Source: Thermohalobaculum sp951813525 (lineage in GTDB: Bacteria; Pseudomonadota; Alphaproteobacteria; Rhodobacterales; Rhodobacteraceae). From it: a stretch of 64,000 bases of DNA. Positions within the stretch are counted from its first letter, which is position 1. Each line of letters begins with the position of its first letter. The stretch lies in NCBI GenBank assembly GCA_951813525.2, contig CATOTJ020000003.1, positions 248,001-312,000 on the forward strand. The letters run 5' to 3'. Below are positions 33,670 to 45,050 of this stretch, in pieces. The notes beneath the pieces were generated by a model. The model worked only from the letters and a program-made list of their open reading frames with translations. It did not search any database and had not been told where the DNA came from. The position numbers and the translations under genes were made by a program.

Positions 33670-34302
33670 CTACTCCGATATACCTTCACGATTTTTGATG
33701 ACCCGGTAGTAGGCCCACAGGATGCGCGCCGCAACCGCGCGCCAGGGCGACCACGCTTCGGCCAAAGCGCGCAGTTCCTTGTCGGTCGGACGGGACGGCA
33801 GATCGAACAAGTCGCGGGCGGCCTCTTGCAGCGCCAGATCGCCCGCCGCGATGACATCGGCGCGCCCGATGGCGAACATAAGATAAATCTCGGCAGTCCA
33901 GCTTCCGATGCCCTTCAATGCCGTCAGCGTGGCCAGCGCCTCGTCCTCGGGCATGTGAACCAGTGCGGCGTAATCGATGCCCGCATCGGCAAGACCGCGT
34001 GCATAACGGATTTTGGGGCGCGACAATCCGCAGGCCTTCAGGGCGTCGTCATCCAGGGCGGACAAAACCTCGGCCCGGTCGGCCCCCGCTTCGCACAGAC
34101 GGTTCCAAGTCGCCGCTGCCGAGGCGACGGAAAGCTGCTGTCCGCAGATTGCCTGCAACAGCGCCGGGAACCCGCCGGATCGGCGGCGCAGCGGCAGCGG
34201 ACCGGTCTGGGTCAGGGCATCGGCGAAGCGCGGCTCTCGCGCAGCCAGCCAGGCCGCGCCGTCGGACACATCAGCGTCGTTCTCGATCAGACGGGTTGTC
34301 AT
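33670..34302 (-). CDS. DNA-3-methyladenine glycosylase II-like (HhH-GPD)
   Basis: 210 residues of the AlkA type without the N-terminal domain. It removes alkylated bases from DNA. The core starts at GFPALLQAICGQQLSVASAA, the helix-hairpin-helix is LTALKGIGSWTAEIYLMFAI, and the catalytic aspartate is in GRADVIAAGDLALQEAARD. The length suits the short bacterial AlkA group. Coupled to the esterase gene downstream. No Ada gene is present here. Confidence 0.9.
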   Translation of the reverse strand: MTTRLIENDADVSDGAAWLAAREPRFADALTQTGPLPLRRRSGGFPALLQAICGQQLSVASAAATWNRLCEAGADRAEVLSALDDDALKACGLSRPKIRYARGLADAGIDYAALVHMPEDEALATLTALKGIGSWTAEIYLMFAIGRADVIAAGDLALQEAARDLFDLPSRPTDKELRALAEAWSPWRAVAARILWAYYRVIKNREGISE

Positions 34303-34388
34303 GACCGCGAACCTGACCCGCCCTGCGTCCGGGCGTCAACCCGGCACGGGTCACCGGGCCGACCGTCCGTCCGCGCTGACAGTTGGCG

Positions 34389-35528
34389 TCAGTCCTTGAA
34401 GACCTTCAGACCATAGTGATCCGCCAGGCGTTGCAGCGCCAGCTTAAGCACAACCTTCGCAGATCGCGCCGACCAACCCATACGCCGCTCGCAAGCCTCC
34501 AACCCTTCCAGGAAGCAACAGGTGCGCAGGGCCACATCCGACAGACCCGGCCCCAATTCGGACAACGCTTTCATCATCCGGTCGCGCGCGCCCATCGCGC
34601 CCTCGCCCGGAGAACCGCCGATCGGTGTGCCCGCCAGCCGGTCGCCTGGCGTCAGAAACTTTCGCCAGTCCTGAGCAACCGACGGCCCAATCTGCGCCGC
34701 TTCGAAATCCGAGCGCAGCTTTTCCGCCGCATCGACTTCCTCGATCGTCAGGAACGGTTTGCCATCCGGTCCCTTGCGCCGCGACAACCAACCAATCGGG
34801 CTCTCGCCCAGATTGACCTGCCGGGTTTCAGCGCCGCCATCCAAACCGGCAAAGACCTTTTCGCTCATTTCCTGGTGCTGGGCGGCAAAGGCGGTGGGCG
34901 CCTCGGCCATTCCGGGGCCGCGATTCTCCTCGGCCAGGGTCCGGCGCAGATAGGACCGCCCCACATCGGTGACCCGGTACCGCACACTGGTCGATCCGCG
35001 CGACTTGGCCTTGATCCAGTCGCGGCGCAGGAATTCGGCAGCTATGCCGACCTGCAGCATGGCGATTGGCCGGGTATAGTCGTTCGCCGAACAGAAGATC
35101 CCGGCTTTGTCTGTGCCCTGCGCGATCAGCAGGAAGGCACCGGGTTCCGACAATCGGCGCAGGTACCGCTTGGCCTCGCGCCGGATCACATCTTCGGGGA
35201 CCGCGTCGGTCTTGGCCGGAACGATCGGCCGGTTTGCTTCGTTCGCCGTATCGGGCGCGGGCGCGTCTTCTGCCGCACTCAGCATCCGGTCGAATAACGG
35301 ATCATCGCGCATTTGTTCGACCCGGCGTACAGCGCGAGAAATTGTCGACGGGTGGGTTCCCGTTGCCGCCGCCAGCTTGCGAATACCTTCACCTTCCGAG
35401 GTATGCGCAAGATACAGCGCCGCATCGCGCGCCGCCGTCTGGTTTGAAGCATTCGAAAAGGCCTGCTCGGCCTTGGCAACACAGCTATTCAGGATGTCTT
35501 GCGTCTGGTCCACGAGAGATTGCCCCAT
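34389..35528 (-). CDS. DUF6456 helix-turn-helix protein
   Basis: 379 residues. The N-terminal third contains a helix-turn-helix (EGEGIRKLAAATGTHPSTIS, RAVRRVEQMRDDPLFD); the middle has a winged-helix-like segment (FLRRDWIKAKSRGSTSVRYR); the C-terminal third has the DUF6456 block SPIGWLSRRKGPDGKPFLTI and FEAAQIGPSVAQDWRKFLTP, ending RMGWSARSAKVVLKLALQRL. It is probably a transcriptional regulator typical of Rhodobacterales, with no known targets. ATG 35528 is preferred to a TTG three codons upstream. Confidence 0.8.
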   Translation of the reverse strand: MGQSLVDQTQDILNSCVAKAEQAFSNASNQTAARDAALYLAHTSEGEGIRKLAAATGTHPSTISRAVRRVEQMRDDPLFDRMLSAAEDAPAPDTANEANRPIVPAKTDAVPEDVIRREAKRYLRRLSEPGAFLLIAQGTDKAGIFCSANDYTRPIAMLQVGIAAEFLRRDWIKAKSRGSTSVRYRVTDVGRSYLRRTLAEENRGPGMAEAPTAFAAQHQEMSEKVFAGLDGGAETRQVNLGESPIGWLSRRKGPDGKPFLTIEEVDAAEKLRSDFEAAQIGPSVAQDWRKFLTPGDRLAGTPIGGSPGEGAMGARDRMMKALSELGPGLSDVALRTCCFLEGLEACERRMGWSARSAKVVLKLALQRLADHYGLKVFKD

Positions 35529-35706
35529 TTGTTTCAAATTGTTCGTATCTCTTCTTACGGTTGATGTTTAAAGAGATCGTTAACATATAACGCGATCCAT
35601 TAGTCTTTCTTATCAATAAGTTAAGGGAGTCTGAAGATTCGTAGCCTGCAGGAACGCTCCTAAACCATTTACCGCAACACCCTTCGATCGGCCCGATGCT
35701 TTCCCC

Positions 35707-36051
35707 ATGAACGTGGTGGAGAACCTGATGGCAGAGAGTGCCAGGCTGATCGAGGAGATATTTCCGATGGCAAGACCCAGAATTCTTGTGACGACGGCGC
35801 AATTCGGCTCGAAAAGATATCATCGCAGCCGCGATTTGCCGGGCGCCGTGCCCGGGCTGCTGGCCGAGCCGGACGATAAAATTCTTCCGCGGCTGGCGGA
35901 AGCAGAAGCGAGGTGCGAGGCCGACCGCCGCGCCAAATCTGCGGCCTATCGCCCGGCCCGGCATGTCCAGGTTCTGGCGGCGCTGCTTGCGGAAACCCGC
36001 ATCGCTCAGGCGAATGCGTCGGGCTCGGCGGCCTTGCGCTGGGCAACATAG
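35707..36051 (+). CDS. DUF6477-like small protein
   Basis: 114 residues. The segment ARPRILVTTAQFGSKRYHRS followed by LPRLAEAEARCEADRRAKSA and AYRPARHVQVLAALLAETR fits the DUF6477 proteins often found near DUF6456 genes in Rhodobacterales. No catalytic motif is seen. It is divergent from the DUF6456 gene across a relatively AT-rich gap, and its last 46 bases overlap the end of the convergent mttB-like gene. Confidence 0.7.
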   Translation: MNVVENLMAESARLIEEIFPMARPRILVTTAQFGSKRYHRSRDLPGAVPGLLAEPDDKILPRLAEAEARCEADRRAKSAAYRPARHVQVLAALLAETRIAQANASGSAALRWAT

Positions 36052-37556
36052 GCCTTCAACGCTTCATCGATTCCCGGGTCGATGGCGGGCGCCTGATAAT
36101 CGCGCATCATCCGCTCGATCTTGTCTGCAGCCAGTTGCGGCGCCTCGCGCGCGCCTTCATCGGCCCAGGTTTCGAAAGGTTTATAGTCCAGCACATTCGT
36201 GCGCCAGAAGGCTTCTTTGAAATTGGCCTGGGTGTGGGCACAGCCCAGATAATGCCCGCCGGGCCCGACCTCGCGGATCGCATCCATCGCCTGGCCATTC
36301 TCGGACACATCGACGCCTTCGGCGATACTGTGAAGAATGCCCAACTGGTCGGCATCCAGAACAAATTTCTCGAAGGACGACACCAACCCGCCTTCCAGCC
36401 ATCCGCAGGAATGCAGCATAAAGTTCACGCCGCCCAGCAAGGCTGCGTTCAACGTGTTCGACGTCTCGTAAGCGGCCTGCGCGTCCGGCATCTTGGCGCC
36501 GCACAAACCACCCCCGGACCGGAACGGCAGGTTCAAACGCCGGGCCAACTGACCGGCGCCGAACAGGATCTTCGATGCCTCCGGCGTGCCAAAGGTCGGC
36601 GCGCCGGAATTCATGTCAATCGATGTCACAAACGCCCCGAAGATCACCGGCGCACCGGCGCGAATCAACTGAGAGTAGGCGACCCCGGCCAGCACTTCGG
36701 CCAGAACCTGCGTCAATGTCCCGGCGACCGAGACCGGCGCCATTGCGCCCCCAACGATAAAAGGCGAGATGATCGACGCCTGATTGGCGGCGGCGTATTC
36801 TTCCAGCGCGCCCATCATCACGCCGTCGAAGGTGAGCGGCGAGTTGATATTGACCAGCGAAGTCATCACCGTTTTACCGGCCGTGACCTCGCCTTCGAAC
36901 AGGATGTCCGACATCTTGATCGAATCGACCGCACGATCCGGGTCAGTCACCGAACCCATATAGGGTTTGTCGGTATAGCGCATATGGGCGTACAGCATGT
37001 CCAGATGGCGCTTGTTGACCGCCACGTCAGTCGGCTCGCAGACCGTTCCGCCGGAATGGTGCAGCCATTTCGACATATAGCCCAACTTCACGAACTTCTC
37101 GAAATCGGCGATCGTTGCATACCGCCGCCCGCCATTAAGATCGCGCACGAAGGGCGGGCCATATACGGGCGCGAGGACCAGGCTTTTTCCGCCGATTTCG
37201 ACGGACCGATCAGCGTTCCGGGCATGCTGGGTGAACTTCGACGGCGCACTTGCGCAGATTTTCCGGGCCAAACCGCGCGGAATGTGAACACGGTCGCCGC
37301 GGACATCGGCCCCGGCATCGCGCCAGCGATCCAGCGCTTTGGGGTTTTCAACAAAGCAGACGCCGATTTCTTCCAACACCGTTTCGGCGTTGTGCTCGAT
37401 GATCTCGATGGCCTCGTCCGACAGGATTTCCATATTGGGAATATTGCGCTCGATGAACCGCGCGGCTTCGATCCGAACCGCCGTGCGCTCGGCCCGCCGT
37501 GCAGCACCACCCCCGCCCCTTGTACGGCGGCGCCCGCCGGTTTCCCCATCGACCAT
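36006..37556 (-). CDS. MttB-family methyltransferase (non-pyrrolysine)
   Basis: 516 residues of the trimethylamine/glycine betaine corrinoid methyltransferase family (TIM barrel). Clear blocks are MEILSDEAIEIIEHNAETVL, YGPPFVRDLNGGRRYATIAD, GTLTQVLAEVLAGVAYSQLI and GGGLCGAKMPDAQAAYETSN. In the methanogen enzymes pyrrolysine lies just before the last block; here the frame is continuous and the position is a standard residue, as in MtgB-type enzymes. Relatives demethylate glycine betaine or other quaternary amines and pass the methyl to a corrinoid protein; neither a corrinoid protein nor a reactivase is visible nearby. ATG 37556 follows GAGGAT at good spacing. Divergent from guaA. Confidence 0.88.
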   Translation of the reverse strand: MVDGETGGRRRTRGGGGAARRAERTAVRIEAARFIERNIPNMEILSDEAIEIIEHNAETVLEEIGVCFVENPKALDRWRDAGADVRGDRVHIPRGLARKICASAPSKFTQHARNADRSVEIGGKSLVLAPVYGPPFVRDLNGGRRYATIADFEKFVKLGYMSKWLHHSGGTVCEPTDVAVNKRHLDMLYAHMRYTDKPYMGSVTDPDRAVDSIKMSDILFEGEVTAGKTVMTSLVNINSPLTFDGVMMGALEEYAAANQASIISPFIVGGAMAPVSVAGTLTQVLAEVLAGVAYSQLIRAGAPVIFGAFVTSIDMNSGAPTFGTPEASKILFGAGQLARRLNLPFRSGGGLCGAKMPDAQAAYETSNTLNAALLGGVNFMLHSCGWLEGGLVSSFEKFVLDADQLGILHSIAEGVDVSENGQAMDAIREVGPGGHYLGCAHTQANFKEAFWRTNVLDYKPFETWADEGAREAPQLAADKIERMMRDYQAPAIDPGIDEALKAYVAQRKAAEPDAFA

Positions 37557-37848
37557 GCGTAGATCCTCGCTCTCTCAAAAGCGTATAGCGCAGCAATTCT
37601 GCCCGTTCTCTCTTTGCTATAGCGTTTGACAGCAGTTGCGCCGAACCGTTTTCGCCCCCCCGTCCGTAGATTCCGACATTCCCGGGCGCAGACGTGATCC
37701 CTGGCGCCCTTCGCCTGCCTGCGCCACCATGCCCATATCAAGAGGGCCTGGCGGCAGCGACACGCCATCGCTTGCCGCCGACACGGGCTTGCCGCACCGC
37801 GGCCCCTTGGCTAGGTATCCTCATCACGACCCAGCCGGGAGCAGCGCC

Positions 37849-39411
<1,563 letters not shown>

Positions 39412-39874
39412 TGCGCAAACTGCGGCGCGTGATCATCGTTGGCACGGCAATCTATGCTGTTACCTGTGCCAGCGTGCTTTATCAGCGCATCTCGATGATC
39501 GAGCAGTTTGGGCCAAACGTCGCACAAATCGGTTCGGCGAATGTGGCGATCGTCCTGGCGTCCGGGCTGACGCGCAACGGACAGGCCTCGTTGGAATCCC
39601 GTCTCAGGATGATCCGCGGCGTTCAGCTTTTGCGAGCGGGCGCCGTCAAGCAACTGATCGTGACCGGCGGACCAAGTTTCGACCGCCCCGACCTGATCAT
39701 CGCCGAAGTCATGGCCGACATTGCCTTCGAGCAAGGTATCCCCCGAAACAAGGTGATCATCGAGGGATCTGCACGAACTACGCTCGAAAACCTAAGGTTC
39801 TCGTTGCCTCTCGCCCGCGAACACGGCGTTCGCGGTGACGGAAGCGGTTTGATCATTGTGACCGATGCACTACA

Positions 39875-41334
39875 GGCGGATTCAACCGGTCGTCGCAACA
39901 CCTTCGATCATATCCTGTTTGAGCAACTGGTCGAGTGCTTCCGCGGGCGTTCGCCATCCGAGCGTTTTGCGTGGCCTCGTATTCAAGGCATGGGCAACGG
40001 CGTTCAACTCTTCATTGCCATGCTGACTTAGATCGGTGCCTTTCGGAAAGTATTGGCGGAGCAGGCCATTGGTGTTTTCATTGCTGCCGCGCTGCCAGGG
40101 ACTCTGAGGGTCGCAGAAGTAGACTTCGAGACCGGTGTCGATCCGAAGCTGAGCGTGCTGTGCCATCTCGGCTCCCTGATCCCAGGTCAGTGATCGTCGC
40201 AGATGTGCCGGAAGATCCATTATGGTTTCGGAAATGGCATCGCGGACGGCTTCTGCACCATGACCGGCAAGAGCCGGACCGTTCTTGATCGGTTTGGTCG
40301 TGCCGTGGCTTTCCATTCGCGGCAGGTGCAAAAGCATAGTGAAGCGCGTGGTCCGTTCGACCAGCGTCCCAATCGCTGAACTGCCAAGTCCGAGAATGAG
40401 ATCGCCTTCCCAGTGGCCTGGCACCGCTCTGTCGTCAATCGCGGCCGGGCGGGCGCTGATCATCAGCGCATCCGAGATGAAGGACTTGCCTCGGTTTCGG
40501 GCCCGTTCTCGGGGCAGACGCAGTGCCCGTCCAGAGCGAAGACAGGCCGAAAGCTCCCGCTTCAGGGCTCCGCGCCCTTGGATGTAGAGCGCCTGATAGA
40601 TGGCTTCATGACTGATGCGCATGGTCGGGTCCTCGGGGAAGTCCACCTTCAGGCGCTGTGCGATCTGTTCCGGGCTCCAGGCGCAAGACCAGCGTCGGCT
40701 TTGCCGATGAACGGACCGCCGTTTCCTCCATACCACGACAGGCCCGTCGAAGGAGATGCCGTCTGGCGTGGCGATCAGGCCGGCAAGCCGGTCCTGCACA
40801 TAATCTCGCAAGGCAGGATTGTTCGTCAGCTTGCTGGTCTTCGGGCGGCGGGATGCGCGATCCGCATGCCACTGCGCTGTGAGAGCCCGGTAGTCGAAGT
40901 CTCCGCCTCGTGTCGCCGAGTTGCGCCTGATCTCGCGGGAGATCGTGCTGGGTGCCCGCCCCAGTTTGCGCGCGATTGCACGCACACCGGTGCCCCGAGC
41001 GCATTCCAAGGCGATTTCCTCGCGTTCCGCGAAGACCAGGTTGCGGTTCTTGAGGAAAGGCGCCGAGGGCGCGAGATGTTTGGGAGGCATTCCACCAGAA
41101 CTCCGAAACCATCGGCTTCCGACAGGGGCAGAGACACCTGCTTCAACAGCGGCTTGCTCACTTGAAAGCCCTACCGCGATACCCTGCCAGAACTGGCACA
41201 GTTGCTCGCGCTGCCAGACAGGGGGCCGTCCGGGTGAGGACAATTTGCGCCGCGTGGACCTTTCTGATTTTCGTCTTCCCGTCGTCATCTACACCTCCTA
41301 GGTTGGGGTGTTGCGACGACCGGTTGAATCCGCC
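39875..41334 (-). mobile_element. Intact IS30-family element, 1460 bp, target duplication ACA
   Basis: The terminal inverted repeats are perfect for 28 bases (39875-39902 and 41307-41334), starting GGCGGATTCAACCGG. The target duplication ACA is at 39872-39874 and 41335-41337; collapsing it restores the host gene frame. The element encodes a single uninterrupted transposase, so it may be active. A 69-bp copy of its left end lies in the HNH gene at 32555-32623. Confidence 0.95.
39882..41288 (-). CDS. IS30-family transposase
   Basis: 468 residues. The N-terminal helix-turn-helix regions are WQREQLCQFWQGIAVGLSSE and ECARGTGVRAIARKLGRAPS with TISREIRRN. The catalytic core shows the three DDE blocks: VPGHWEGDLILGLGSSAIGT, SLTWDQGAEMAQH and SPWQRGSNENTNGLLRQYFP. 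The ATG at 41288 has GGAGG five bases upstream, and the stop lies inside the terminal repeat. The gene is complete, antisense to its host gene. Confidence 0.95.
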   Translation of the reverse strand: MTTGRRKSERSTRRKLSSPGRPPVWQREQLCQFWQGIAVGLSSEQAAVEAGVSAPVGSRWFRSSGGMPPKHLAPSAPFLKNRNLVFAEREEIALECARGTGVRAIARKLGRAPSTISREIRRNSATRGGDFDYRALTAQWHADRASRRPKTSKLTNNPALRDYVQDRLAGLIATPDGISFDGPVVVWRKRRSVHRQSRRWSCAWSPEQIAQRLKVDFPEDPTMRISHEAIYQALYIQGRGALKRELSACLRSGRALRLPRERARNRGKSFISDALMISARPAAIDDRAVPGHWEGDLILGLGSSAIGTLVERTTRFTMLLHLPRMESHGTTKPIKNGPALAGHGAEAVRDAISETIMDLPAHLRRSLTWDQGAEMAQHAQLRIDTGLEVYFCDPQSPWQRGSNENTNGLLRQYFPKGTDLSQHGNEELNAVAHALNTRPRKTLGWRTPAEALDQLLKQDMIEGVATTG

Positions 41335-41585
41335 ACATGCCTCCCGCTCATATCAGCTGGCGAAATATCTCGGACATTCGAAGGCAAGATTGGCCGTGTC
41401 GGATGCGATGCTGAAGTACGGCACCCGTAGCGCCATTCGCAGAGTTGCGAGAGAGGCCGCGTCCTGGTGGTACAATCTGGCGAAGGTCGCCGGGTGGGAG
41501 CTGCTCGGCGGCCTCGGTTATTCCGAAAAAGAACGCGGGCAATGGATCATTTGATCGTCTCAGATGATATGCGCGGACGGCAATC

Positions 41586-42500
41586 GTGACCACTTCGCAT
41601 TTGACGCGAAGCAATCCTGATGCACCGCTCCACGCCGCGTTCTGGATGACTGGTGCTATCGCCTCGTTCTCGCTGATGGCCGTCGGCGGGCGCGAAGTTT
41701 CGCCCGATCTGGATACGTTCGAGCTGATGTTCTACCGCTCGATCATCGGTTTCGTGCTGATCGTCGGGTTTGGTCTTGCGACAGGCCGACTGGGACAGGC
41801 GCGCACCGATCGGCTGGGGCTGCATCTGATCCGCAACCTTTGCCATTTCACGGCGCAAAACCTATGGTTCTATGCGCTTGCATACATCTCGTTGGCGCAA
41901 CTCTTTGCCATCGAGTTTACCACACCGATCTGGATCGCGCTGCTGGCGCCGCTGCTGCTGGGCGAGCAGATGACTGCCTGGCGCCTGATCGCCGTCGCCC
42001 TGGGGTTTGCCGGCATTCTGATGATCGCCCGCCCTGGCGTGCAGCCCCTGAATGTCGGCCATCTGACCGCGGCCTTGGCAACCTTTGGGTTTACGGCGTC
42101 GATCATGATGACCAAGGCGTTGTCGCGCACCGAAACGATCTGGGGCATCCTGTTCTGGCTGACGGCAACGCAGGTTGTTTATGGCGCGATTGCAGTGGGT
42201 TGGGACGGTGATGTCACCCTGCCGACGCCGAAAAACATTCACTGGGTCGCGCTGGTCGGGCTCTGCGGGCTGACAGCCCATATCTCGCTGACCAACGCGT
42301 TGATGATTGCACCGGCATCTGTCGTGGCCCCTATGGACTTCGCCCGTTTGCCGGTGATCGCGATCGTTGGCTGGCTCGCCTATTCCGAACCGCTCGAGAT
42401 CGCGGTGGCCGCCGGTGCCGCCCTGATCCTGGCGGCCAATGTGCTCAATCTGCGCGTTGAAAACCGCACCAAAACCGACCTGCCCGAGGTATTCAAATGA
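41586..42500 (+). CDS. EamA/DMT-family membrane transporter
   Basis: 304 residues with about ten hydrophobic helices in two repeated halves (for example FYRSIIGFVLIVGFGLATGR and LIAVALGFAGILMIARPGVQ). The EamA signature is present at the end of each half. Such drug/metabolite family members export or import amino acids or other small metabolites; the substrate is not predictable. A GTG at 41586 is the likely start. The ATGA overlap with mazG makes a two-gene unit. Confidence 0.87.
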   Translation: MTTSHLTRSNPDAPLHAAFWMTGAIASFSLMAVGGREVSPDLDTFELMFYRSIIGFVLIVGFGLATGRLGQARTDRLGLHLIRNLCHFTAQNLWFYALAYISLAQLFAIEFTTPIWIALLAPLLLGEQMTAWRLIAVALGFAGILMIARPGVQPLNVGHLTAALATFGFTASIMMTKALSRTETIWGILFWLTATQVVYGAIAVGWDGDVTLPTPKNIHWVALVGLCGLTAHISLTNALMIAPASVVAPMDFARLPVIAIVGWLAYSEPLEIAVAAGAALILAANVLNLRVENRTKTDLPEVFK

Positions 42501-43354
42501 CCGACTTTCTGCCACGCCCGGTATCGGATGCACTGGTCTTCAACCGCGAACGCGGCGTGGACAGGCTCTTGGAAATCATGCGCAGGCTGCGCGCGCCCGA
42601 TGGTTGCCCATGGGATCGCGAGCAGGACTTTCGATCGATCGCACCCTATACGGTCGAGGAAGCCTGCGAGGTCGCCGATGCGATTGAACGCGGCGAGATG
42701 GGCGAGTTGCGCGACGAGCTAGGTGATCTGCTGTTGCAGGTCGTCTATCACGCGCAAATTGCTGAAGAAGCGGACCTATTTCGGTTCGAAGATGTCGCGC
42801 GGGCGATTTCCGACAAGATGCTGCGCCGCCACCCCCATGTCTTTGGGACCGAGCTGGGCGGCCCGAAGGCCGACCCCGATCAAGTCGACTGGGAAGGGAT
42901 GAAAGCTGAAGAACGGGCGGAAAAAGGCGAGGCCCGTGAAAGTGTTCTGGACGGCGTTCCCGTGACGTTGTCCGGCATGACGCGCGCCGTCGCGCTGACC
43001 AAACGGGCTGCACGCGTCGGGTTCGACTGGACCGATCCGGCCGATGTTCTGGACAAGATCGCCGAGGAATCGGGCGAGTTGGTTGCCGAAATCGGTGCCG
43101 CCGATCAGGAGCGGATGGAAGAGGAATACGGCGATTTGCTGTTCGTGATGGCGAACCTGGCCCGGCACCTGAAGGTTGACCCCGAGTCCGCCCTACGCAG
43201 GGCCAATGCCAAGTTCGACCGCCGGTTTCGCGGGATCGAAGATGCGTTGAAAGCCCAGGGGCGGACGCCGCAGGATGCAACCCTGGCCGAGATGGATGGT
43301 CTGTGGAACCGCATGAAAGACCGGGAGAAAGCGCCGACCCAAGGGTGCGAATAA
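42497..43354 (+). CDS. mazG: Nucleoside triphosphate pyrophosphohydrolase MazG
   Basis: 285 residues with two MazG domains. It hydrolyses NTPs and dNTPs to monophosphates and pyrophosphate, as a housecleaning enzyme. The first metal site reads CPWDREQDFRSIAPYTVEEA and CEVADAIERGEMGELRDELG, the second EESGELVAEIGAADQERMEE and YGDLLFVMANLARHL. Coupled to the upstream transporter by four bases; convergent with recN. Confidence 0.93.
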   Translation: MTDFLPRPVSDALVFNRERGVDRLLEIMRRLRAPDGCPWDREQDFRSIAPYTVEEACEVADAIERGEMGELRDELGDLLLQVVYHAQIAEEADLFRFEDVARAISDKMLRRHPHVFGTELGGPKADPDQVDWEGMKAEERAEKGEARESVLDGVPVTLSGMTRAVALTKRAARVGFDWTDPADVLDKIAEESGELVAEIGAADQERMEEEYGDLLFVMANLARHLKVDPESALRRANAKFDRRFRGIEDALKAQGRTPQDATLAEMDGLWNRMKDREKAPTQGCE

Positions 43355-43368
43355 GCAGGGCGCCGGGC

Positions 43369-45027
43369 CTAGTCGGTCCCGGCGATCAAGGCCCGTGCCG
43401 CCGCCCGTGCCTCGTCCGTCACGGTGTCACCCGCCAGCATCCGGGCGATCTCGGCCTCGCGATCATCGGCGCCCAAGGCGGCAACGTCCGTTCGGGCAAT
43501 CCCGGTTTCGGCGCTTTTTCGGATCATGAAATGGCGATCCGCCGCCGCCGCCACCTGCGGCGAGTGGGTGACGACCAGAACCTGACCGCTGGCCGCCAAA
43601 CGGGACAGGCGGCGGCCAACGGCATCGGCGGTCGCACCGCCGACACCCCGGTCAATCTCATCGAAGACCAGGCTGAGCCCGTCCGATCGCGCCGCCAGTT
43701 GCACCTTCAAGGCCAGCAAAAATCGCGACAATTCTCCACCGGACGCGATCCGGTCGATCGGCCCTTCGGGCGTACCGGGATTGATCGCCGCCGTAAATCG
43801 AATGGTGTCCACCCCCTCCGGCCCGGGGTCTGACGCCGTAATACCGGTCAGGAACCGCGCATTTTCCATGCGCAGCGGCACCAATTCTTCGGTAACGGAT
43901 TTGTCCAGTTGAGTGGCAGCGCGGCGGCGCACCGTCGAAACCGCATCCGCCGCCGTGCGGTACGCCGCCTCGGCTTCTTGTGTCACCGATGCCAACTCGG
44001 CAATACGCCCCTCGCCATGATCGATCGCATGCAGCCGGGCCGCCATATCCTGCATCAGTCTGAGCAGGTCATCTGGCCCGACGGAGTGCTTTCGCGCCAA
44101 CCCGCGGATCGCGAACAGACGTTCTTCGACCCGGTCCAATCGGCCGGGATCGAAATCGAGCGCTGCCAGAACATCGGCCAACGCCTCTTGCGCCTCTCCC
44201 AACTCGGTCATCGTGCGGTCAATTGCAGAGATTGTCGGCTCCAACCGCCCTTCGGCCCTGTCGGCAGCATGGGTCAGGCGCGACAGGGCGTCGCCGATCA
44301 TGCGTTCCGCCCCATCTCCCGACAGCGCCTGGGCCGCGCGCGCCAACTCTTCGGTCAGCCCGGCAGCCTGACGGATCAATCGGCGTTCTGCGTCCAACGC
44401 ATCGTCTTCACCGGGCTCGGGCGTCAGCGCCTCCAACTCATCCAGACTGTAGCGCAGAAAGTCGGCATCCGCCGCGGACTTTTTCAGCGCCTCGCGTGCG
44501 TCTGCAAGATTGGCCGCTGCGCCCTGCCAGTTGTTCCATGCCCGGCGCAAATCGGTCAGATCATCGCCAAGCCCGGCATAGGCATCCAACAGCGCCCGAT
44601 GGACCCGGGGGTTCAACAATCCGCGATCGTCCTGCTGGCCATGCACTTCGACCAGCAACGCACCAATCCGGCCCAGAACGTCGCCCGAAACCCGCTGATC
44701 GTTGACAAAACCACGCGAGGGACCATTGGCCGACGTGATACGGCGCAGGATAATCTCGCCCTCACCCGCTGGCAGGTCCAGATCGGCAAGCGCCGCGGAC
44801 ACCGGGTGATTGTCACCAATCTCGAATTCCGCCGTAGCGCTGCCGGTTTCGGCGCCTGCGCGGACAAGATCGCGACGCACCTTGCGGCCCAAGGCAAACC
44901 CCAAAGCGTCCAGCAGGATCGACTTGCCCGCCCCGGTCTCGCCCGTCAGCACATTCAGACCCGGGCCAAAGTCCAGGTCCAGACGTTCGATCAGAACGAT
45001 ATCGCGGATCGAGAGTGCGCGCAGCAT
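43369..45027 (-). CDS. recN: DNA repair protein RecN
   Basis: 552 residues, an SMC-like ATPase in double-strand break repair. Walker A is NVLTGETGAGKSILLDALGF near residue 30; a long coiled-coil middle follows (RAWNNWQGAAANLADAREAL onward); the C-terminal head has the signature GGELSRFLLALKVQLA and Walker B LSLVFDEIDRGVGG, with the histidine switch in VLVVTHSPQVAAAADRHFMI. The 24-base gap from bamD suggests co-transcription. Confidence 0.94.
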   Translation of the reverse strand: MLRALSIRDIVLIERLDLDFGPGLNVLTGETGAGKSILLDALGFALGRKVRRDLVRAGAETGSATAEFEIGDNHPVSAALADLDLPAGEGEIILRRITSANGPSRGFVNDQRVSGDVLGRIGALLVEVHGQQDDRGLLNPRVHRALLDAYAGLGDDLTDLRRAWNNWQGAAANLADAREALKKSAADADFLRYSLDELEALTPEPGEDDALDAERRLIRQAAGLTEELARAAQALSGDGAERMIGDALSRLTHAADRAEGRLEPTISAIDRTMTELGEAQEALADVLAALDFDPGRLDRVEERLFAIRGLARKHSVGPDDLLRLMQDMAARLHAIDHGEGRIAELASVTQEAEAAYRTAADAVSTVRRRAATQLDKSVTEELVPLRMENARFLTGITASDPGPEGVDTIRFTAAINPGTPEGPIDRIASGGELSRFLLALKVQLAARSDGLSLVFDEIDRGVGGATADAVGRRLSRLAASGQVLVVTHSPQVAAAADRHFMIRKSAETGIARTDVAALGADDREAEIARMLAGDTVTDEARAAARALIAGTD

Positions 45028-45050
45028 CCCCGCCCCCGGCGGTCAGCCGC

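Noticed and set aside
35560..35600. A CtrA-like site (TTAA spaced from TTAAC) between the DUF6456 and DUF6477 genes
   Set aside because: The spacer is eight bases rather than the seven of the consensus, so the match is too weak to report as a site.
36006..37556. Possible pyrrolysine-encoding mttB
   Set aside because: There is no in-frame amber codon; the region around the active-site block is continuous.
35913..37562. A 549-codon open frame on the plus strand opposite the mttB-like gene
   Set aside because: It is antisense to a gene with strong family motifs, has biased composition (many H, R, D, G, Q) and no recognisable domain. Long antisense frames are common in GC-rich coding DNA.
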